This document shows, piece by piece, positions 6,304 to 9,930 of a stretch of 9,930 nt of DNA. Made by a program: the position numbers and the translations under genes. The notes beneath the pieces are model-generated. The model did no database searches, was not told the DNA's origin, and was given only the letters and a program-made list of their open reading frames with translations. Every line of letters starts with the position of its first letter. Within the stretch, counting starts at the first letter, position 1. Source of the DNA: JAEHDI01 sp035455185 (GTDB lineage Bacteria; Acidobacteriota; Terriglobia; Bryobacterales; Bryobacteraceae); contig DATIFQ010000485.1 of the NCBI GenBank assembly GCA_035455185.1, positions 1 to 9,930 of the forward strand. The letters run 5' to 3'.

Positions 6304-6459
6304 CGGCTGAATCTCAGCCTTTCGGTTCCACTCTATGCATGAGTTCTCCGGGATACACGCCGAAACACGGCGCCACGAGACAATAACTCACTGTAACATC
6401 AACGAGTTATCTATTTGTTCTTGGTCTGTGACTCGAACTTTGCAGCTTCCGGGGAAACC
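6304..6459 (-). other. Untranslated leader with several hairpins, unassigned
   Basis: No gene was found between the serS stop and the terminator. Read on the minus strand the stretch holds, in order: ATAACTC (6410-6404) and GAGTTAT (6389-6383) around 14 nt; CGCCG-TGTTT-CGGCG (6372-6358); ACTC (6344-6341) pairing with GAGT (6333-6330) around ATGCATA; CCGAAAGG, a GNRA-type tetraloop hairpin; and GGCTGA-GAT-TCAGCC (6319-6305), which abuts the terminator. This looks like a structured leader, but I cannot match it to a known riboswitch. A convincing promoter for the tail-fibre gene was not seen. Confidence 0.4.
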
Positions 6460-7743
6460 TCAGCGCATATCACCCGTTTTCGTGATCCGCTCTGCGTTCA
6501 TGTATGGTCGAAGCGCCTCGGGAATAATCACGCTTCCGTCCTTCTGCTGGTAGTTCTCGACCACCGCCACCCACGTGCGTCCGACCGCCAGCCCGCTTCC
6601 GTTCAGCGTGTGTACGAACTCGGCCTTGCCCTTGCCGGCCTTCGCTCGGATGCTCGCCCGCCGCGCTTGAAAGCCCTCGAAGTTCGAGCAGGACGAGATC
6701 TCGCGGAAGGTGCTCACTCCCGGCAGCCATACCTCGATGTCGTAGGTCTTCGCCGACGAGAATCCGAGGTCGCCCGTACACAGCGCCACCGTTCGATACG
6801 GCAGTCCGAGCCTCTGGAGGATGTCCTCGGCATCGCGTGTCAGTGCCTCCAGTTCGTCGTAGCTCTGCTCCGGCCGGGTGAACTTCACCAGTTCGACCTT
6901 CTGAAACTGGTGCTGGCGGATTATGCCCCGCACGTCTTTTCCGTACGAGCCCGCCTCGCTCCGGAAGCAGGACGTAAACGCGCACAGGCGGACCGGCAAC
7001 CGGTCGGCGTCAATTGTCTCCTCGCGGTACAGGTTCGTCACCGGCACCTCGGCCGTCGGCGCGAGCCAGAGGTCGTAGTTCTCGCACTTGAACAGGTCCT
7101 CGGCGAACTTCGGCAACTGACCTGTCCCGAACAGGCTCGCCGAGTTGATCATGTACGGCGGAAACACTTCTGTGTAGCCGTGCTCCCGCGTATGCACGTC
7201 GAGCATGAAGTTGAACAGGGCCCGCTCGAGCCGCGCCCCCAGCCCCCAGTAGACGGCGAACCGCGCGCCGGTGATTTTCGCCGCCCGCTCAAAATCCAGC
7301 ACGCCCAATTCCGGGCCGAGGTCCCAGTGCGCCTTCGGCTCGAAATCGAACTCTCTCGCCTGGCCCCACCGCCGCACTTCGGCATTGCCCGCTTCGCTGC
7401 TGCCCTCCGGTACCGAGTCGTGCGGAACGTTGGGAATGCCGGCCAGCATCTCGCGGAACTCCTCGTCGAGCCCTTTCACCTGCTCGTCCAACTCCGAGAT
7501 CCGCGTACCGATTTCCCGCACCTTCTGCTGGTGCTCCGCGGTGTCGACCCCCTGTTTGCGCAGTTTCGCGATCTCCGCGCTCTCCGCGTTGCGCTTCGCT
7601 TTGAGTTGTTCCGCCTCCGTGATCGCCGAACGCCGCCGCGCATCGAGGTCCTGACACTGCTTCACATCGAGAGCGAACCCGCGCGTTGCGAGCCGCTGCG
7701 CTATCTCATCGAGGTTCGCCCGAAAATACGCCAGATCGTGCAT
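6460..7743 (-). CDS. serS: Seryl-tRNA synthetase
   Basis: This class II aminoacyl-tRNA synthetase charges tRNA-Ser (and tRNA-Sec where present) with serine in the cytoplasm. The 427 residues match the usual bacterial length. An N-terminal helical arm at about 28-105, rich in Lys, Arg and Glu, is the coiled coil that grips the long variable arm of tRNA-Ser. The catalytic domain has TAEVPVTN at 230-237 (serine site), motif 2 around CFRSEAGSYG (259-268) and RGIIRQHQFQKVE (272-284), REISSCSNFEGFQARR at 347-362, and motif 3 in NGSGLAVGRTWVAVVENYQ (381-399) followed by IPEALRPY. ATG 7743 gives the standard start MHDLAYFRANLDEI; only a weak GAAAG precedes it. It is divergent from the M14 peptidase gene, with a long hairpin repeat in the 118-bp gap. 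The terminator 157 bp downstream (6303-6270) is its first clear stop signal. Confidence 0.97.
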   Translation of the reverse strand: MHDLAYFRANLDEIAQRLATRGFALDVKQCQDLDARRRSAITEAEQLKAKRNAESAEIAKLRKQGVDTAEHQQKVREIGTRISELDEQVKGLDEEFREMLAGIPNVPHDSVPEGSSEAGNAEVRRWGQAREFDFEPKAHWDLGPELGVLDFERAAKITGARFAVYWGLGARLERALFNFMLDVHTREHGYTEVFPPYMINSASLFGTGQLPKFAEDLFKCENYDLWLAPTAEVPVTNLYREETIDADRLPVRLCAFTSCFRSEAGSYGKDVRGIIRQHQFQKVELVKFTRPEQSYDELEALTRDAEDILQRLGLPYRTVALCTGDLGFSSAKTYDIEVWLPGVSTFREISSCSNFEGFQARRASIRAKAGKGKAEFVHTLNGSGLAVGRTWVAVVENYQQKDGSVIIPEALRPYMNAERITKTGDMR

Positions 7744-7769
7744 CTTTCTAGTTTAGAGAGGTTCCGATG

Positions 7770-7834
7770 CGAAAAACGGGGACTGGCTCGAATTTCGCGG
7801 TGTTTGCGAAATTGGTGCCTGTCCCCGCTTTTCG
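7770..7834. repeat. Long palindromic hairpin repeat (REP/MITE-like)
   Basis: The two arms 7770-7798 and 7806-7834 pair at 25 of 29 positions around a 7-nt loop (GGTGTTT). The core of the right arm reads GGTGCCTGTCCCCG and that of the left arm CGGGGACTGGC. From memory, GGTGCCTGTCCCC-type palindromes recur in intergenic DNA of Acidobacteria and deltaproteobacteria and are associated with REP-associated tyrosine transposases (RAYT). That link is recalled, not tested. The element fills most of the gap between divergent serS and the M14 peptidase gene. There is no obvious target-site duplication. Confidence 0.8.
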
Positions 7835-7844
7835 TGTCTTCAGC

Positions 7845-7850
7845 TATCCT
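7845..7850 (+). promoter_or_regulatory. Possible -10 box of the M14 peptidase gene
   Basis: TATCCT matches 4 of 6 bases of a -10 box and ends 11 bp before ATG 7862, so a transcript would start about 5 nt before the start codon. There is no clear -35 box (that position lies in the hairpin repeat) and no Shine-Dalgarno. Weak call. Confidence 0.25.
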
Positions 7851-7861
7851 GTTCTGTTCCC

Positions 7862-9064
7862 ATGCTCTTTCTTCTCGCCGTCATCACCATCACCGCCGCG
7901 TTCGACGGCGGCAGCGTCGGCGAAGTGAAACAGGTCGCCCCGGCACACCTCCGCTGCGGCGTGAAAGGTCAGGCCGACCAGAACAACCGCAACCGCCAGG
8001 CCAACTGGTACTACTTTCGCCTCGACAGCCTGCCGCGGGAGCAGGTCCGTATCGACCTGGTGAATCTGGCCGGCGAGTATAACTTCCGGCCCGGCGCCTT
8101 GTCCGTCACCCGGAACTCGCGCCCGGTCTACAGCTACGACGGCGAGCGCTGGATCCACTTCACCGACGCGCAGGTCGAATGGGACAACGCCGAGCCCCGC
8201 CTCACGCTGCGTTTTACCCCGGAGCGCCCGACCATGTGGATCGCTCACGTCCCGCCGTACACAAACCGCCAGCTCACACGCCTTTTCGACGACTTTCGGC
8301 GTAGCCCGAACCTCCGCCGCGAAGTCATCGGGCACAGCGTCAACGGCCGCGAGATTCCTCTGCTCACCGTGACCGATGCGTCGGTCCCGCGGGAGCGGAA
8401 GGATGTCGTGTGGCTAATGGCGCGTCAGCACGCCTGGGAAGCGGGCACGTCGTGGATCGCCGAGGGCGCATTGCGTTTTCTCCTCTCGGATTCACCCGAG
8501 GCGGCGAAGCTCCGCCGCTCGGTCATCTGGAAGATCCTTCCGATGATGGATCCCGACGGCGTCGCCTCCGGGGCCGTTCGTTTTAACGCGAATGGGTACG
8601 ACGTCAATCGCAACTGGGACGCCGTCGATGAACGCCTCATGCCCGAGATCACCGCCGCCCGCCGCGCGATCTTCGCGTGGTTGGACTCCGGCCGCCAAAT
8701 CGACCTTTTTCTCGCCCTCCACAACACCGAATCGGGAGACTTCATAGAAGGCCCCCTCGCGCAGGGCAGAGAGCCTGTCCGCGCTCTGGCGTCTCGATTT
8801 GCGGACGCGCTGGCGCGCACCACCGCATCGTTCCACGCCACCGGGCCGCCGCGAGACGCCGGACTCTCCACCACCCCCGGCATGAAAGGCCGCATGACCG
8901 TCAACCAGGCTCTTTTCCACGAGCGACAGATTCCCGCTTTCCTCATGGAGACAATGGTTGACCGCAACCCGAAACTCGGCCGCCCGCGCACCACCGAAGA
9001 TAACCTGACGTTCGGCAGCGAACTCGTGCGCGCGATGGCTGCGTCCCTCCCTCCGGCCCGGTGA
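7862..9064 (+). CDS. M14 zinc carboxypeptidase, cytosolic-carboxypeptidase-like
   Basis: This is a 400-residue metallopeptidase of family M14 that should cleave C-terminal residues from peptides or isopeptide-linked side chains. The start MLFLLAVITITAAFDGG is a short hydrophobic segment resembling a signal peptide, but it has no basic n-region. A beta-rich N-domain at about 22-132 with NWYYFRLDS (48-56) resembles the domain before the catalytic part in Nna1/CCP-type M14 enzymes. Catalytic residues are present: zinc ligands His190 and Glu193 (ARQHAWEAG), the substrate-binding pair Asn249-Arg250 (GYDVNRNWD), third zinc ligand His287 (LALHNTES), and general base Glu363 (FLMETM). ATG 7862 is the only ATG, GTG or TTG in frame before an upstream stop at 7754, and it has no Shine-Dalgarno. 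It is followed 37 bp later by a creatininase-family gene. The fold and activity class are firm; the substrate is unknown. Confidence 0.9.
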   Translation: MLFLLAVITITAAFDGGSVGEVKQVAPAHLRCGVKGQADQNNRNRQANWYYFRLDSLPREQVRIDLVNLAGEYNFRPGALSVTRNSRPVYSYDGERWIHFTDAQVEWDNAEPRLTLRFTPERPTMWIAHVPPYTNRQLTRLFDDFRRSPNLRREVIGHSVNGREIPLLTVTDASVPRERKDVVWLMARQHAWEAGTSWIAEGALRFLLSDSPEAAKLRRSVIWKILPMMDPDGVASGAVRFNANGYDVNRNWDAVDERLMPEITAARRAIFAWLDSGRQIDLFLALHNTESGDFIEGPLAQGREPVRALASRFADALARTTASFHATGPPRDAGLSTTPGMKGRMTVNQALFHERQIPAFLMETMVDRNPKLGRPRTTEDNLTFGSELVRAMAASLPPAR

Positions 9065-9080
9065 GGACCACCGATTCCGG

Positions 9081-9086
9081 TACAAT
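9081..9086 (+). promoter_or_regulatory. -10 box just upstream of the creatininase-family gene
   Basis: TACAAT (5 of 6 consensus bases) lies in the 37-bp gap after the M14 gene and ends 15 bp before ATG 9102, which would give a leader of about 8 nt. No -35 box is evident and no Shine-Dalgarno precedes the ATG. Confidence 0.4.
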
Positions 9087-9101
9087 GGCTCCAATCGTCC
9101 G

Positions 9102-9896
9102 ATGAAGTATCGTTACGAAGAGTTCACGTGGCCGGAGATCCGCGAGGCCGTCGCGCAGCGCCGGGTTCCGGTTCTGCCTGTTGGCACGGTTGAGCAGCAC
9201 GGTCCGCACCTGCCCCTCGTCACCGACGTGCTCTGCGCTTCGGAAATGGCCCGCCGCGCCGTCGAGCGGATTCCTTACGAAGCGATGCTCCTGCCGCCCG
9301 TTTATTACGCCTTCAACGAGCACCACCTCGATTTTCCCGGTACCATTGCGATCGAAGGCCCCACGTTCATTAATTACGTCACCGACATCGGAAAGAGTTT
9401 GGCCCACCACGGCTTTCGCAAGATCCTCCTCGTCAACGGCCACGGCAGCAATGTCCCGTTCCTCGACGTCGCTGCCCGCAACATCACCAACCACTCCGAC
9501 GCTATTTGCGCCATGGTTCCTTGGTGGAACTTGATCCCGAAGGAACTATTCGGCGAGCTGCGTGAATCCGAATGGCCCGGCGGCATGGCCCACGCCTGCG
9601 AACTGGAGACCTCCGTACTGCTATACCTCCGCGGCGATCTCGTCCAGATAGACCTCGCGCAGCGCGACTTCCCTGGGCAGCATTCCGAGTTTTTCTACTG
9701 GGACTTACAGAAAGCCTCACCGGTGTACTTCCAGGAGTTTTTCAGTCGCTATTCGCGCACCGGCACGCTCGGCGATCCCACCAAAGCCACCGTCGAAAAG
9801 GGACGCCGCTTCGTCGATGCCGTAGCCGACCGCCTCGTCGCGCTCATCCAGGATTTCCGCGGCCACACCATCGAACCACGCGTCGACCATCACTGA
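9102..9896 (+). CDS. Creatininase-family amidohydrolase
   Basis: This is a 264-residue metal-dependent amidohydrolase of the creatininase family, whose members open cyclic or linear amides (creatinine, formamides, peptide bonds in MftE-type proteins). The metal-site motif is intact: LPVGTVEQHGPHLPLVTD at 25-42 supplies Glu31, His33 and Asp42, and VNGHGSN at 111-117 supplies His114. HACELETS at 164-171 carries the conserved Glu. FPGTIAI at 78-84 and GFRKILLVNGHG are typical of the family. True creatininase has a metal-binding Glu two residues after the equivalent of His114; here that position is Ser116, as in the GHGxN subgroup, so creatinine is an unlikely substrate. The start MKYRYEEFTWPEIREA fits family members. 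It lies 37 bp after the M14 peptidase gene, perhaps co-transcribed with it, though a -10 box in the gap allows independent expression. Confidence 0.92.
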   Translation: MKYRYEEFTWPEIREAVAQRRVPVLPVGTVEQHGPHLPLVTDVLCASEMARRAVERIPYEAMLLPPVYYAFNEHHLDFPGTIAIEGPTFINYVTDIGKSLAHHGFRKILLVNGHGSNVPFLDVAARNITNHSDAICAMVPWWNLIPKELFGELRESEWPGGMAHACELETSVLLYLRGDLVQIDLAQRDFPGQHSEFFYWDLQKASPVYFQEFFSRYSRTGTLGDPTKATVEKGRRFVDAVADRLVALIQDFRGHTIEPRVDHH

Positions 9897-9898
9897 AG

Positions 9899-9915
9899 GC
9901 TGAGAGCTGACAGCT
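9899..9915. repeat. Short tandem repeat with 7-bp unit
   Basis: GCTGAGA, GCTGACA and GCT follow one another directly after the creatininase-family stop, a 7-bp unit repeated 2.4 times. It is short and may be chance, but it lies exactly in the convergent gap. Confidence 0.3.
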
Positions 9916-9930
9916 ACTTCTTCTTCGGCT
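9914..9930 (-). CDS. Possible 3' end of a convergent gene
   Basis: On the minus strand a frame entering from the right edge reads Pro-Lys-Lys-Lys and stops at TAG (9916-9914), 17 bp past the preceding plus-strand stop. A lysine-rich end before a convergent gene is common for real proteins, but four residues cannot identify it and chance is a fair alternative. Confidence 0.25.

Noticed and set aside
6304..6330. TPP riboswitch, suggested by GGCTGAGATT
   Set aside because: The second conserved segment (ACCTGATCTGG type) and the closing stem are absent; here the CTGAGA is simply part of a short hairpin.
6305..6345. Cyclic-di-GMP-I riboswitch, suggested by GCATAG, GAACC-GAAA-GG and CAGCC
   Set aside because: The conserved GGACGCAAAGCC and the GGC/GCC closing pairs are not there, and the 3' part folds on itself. 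A diverged relative cannot be fully excluded without a covariance search.
6415..8082. 555-aa open frame on the plus strand across serS and the divergent gap
   Set aside because: It runs antisense through serS, through the hairpin repeat, and into the M14 gene in another frame; composition is that of a shadow frame.
1..9930. CRISPR array, tRNA, rRNA, integrase or phage packaging genes
   Set aside because: No evenly spaced long repeats, no tRNA-like cloverleaf with CCA end and no such proteins were seen; the fibre-like gene alone does not make a prophage.

Overview
The window is GC-rich, densely coded bacterial DNA. It looks like chromosome from the Acidobacteriota, Solibacter/Bryobacter type. 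That placement is inferred from the style of the secreted tail-fibre-like protein, the Flp pilin, the symporter with its small membrane partner, and a palindrome containing GGTGCCTGTCCCCG. No 16S or other marker is present to confirm it. No tRNA, rRNA, CRISPR array, transposase or integrase gene was seen.

Layout. Position 1-209 is the 3' end of a plus-strand gene, probably an alpha/beta hydrolase. A block of six minus-strand genes fills 272-7743. Read in the direction of transcription it runs: serS (seryl-tRNA synthetase), a 203-bp leader with several hairpins ending in a strong intrinsic terminator, a 719-aa secreted phage-tail-fibre-like protein, a 62-aa Flp/Fap type IVb prepilin, a sodium:solute symporter, a 72-aa two-helix membrane protein 6 bp after the symporter stop, and gltA (citrate synthase). 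A 65-bp, nearly perfect hairpin repeat (7770-7834) fills most of the gap between serS and the divergent plus-strand genes. Those are a secreted or periplasmic M14 metallocarboxypeptidase of the cytosolic-carboxypeptidase-like type and a creatininase-family amidohydrolase. The last bases may hold the 3' end of a convergent minus-strand gene.

How the genes relate. The minus block is not one operon. It is cut by its own signals: a strong terminator between serS and the tail-fibre gene, a good sigma70-type promoter before the symporter, and a sigma54-type -24/-12 promoter before gltA. The symporter and the 72-aa protein form a tight pair and probably one transporter. The tail-fibre-like protein and the Flp pilin are both extracytoplasmic surface candidates and lie side by side, but no pilus assembly gene is in view. 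The M14 peptidase and creatininase-family enzyme may act on peptide or amide substrates in turn, which is inference only.

The points most worth checking are the sigma54 element on citrate synthase, the symporter with its small partner, the structured leader whose terminator abuts the ribosome binding site of the tail-fibre gene, and the long hairpin repeat in the divergent gap. All gaps without a gene are shorter than 300 bp.
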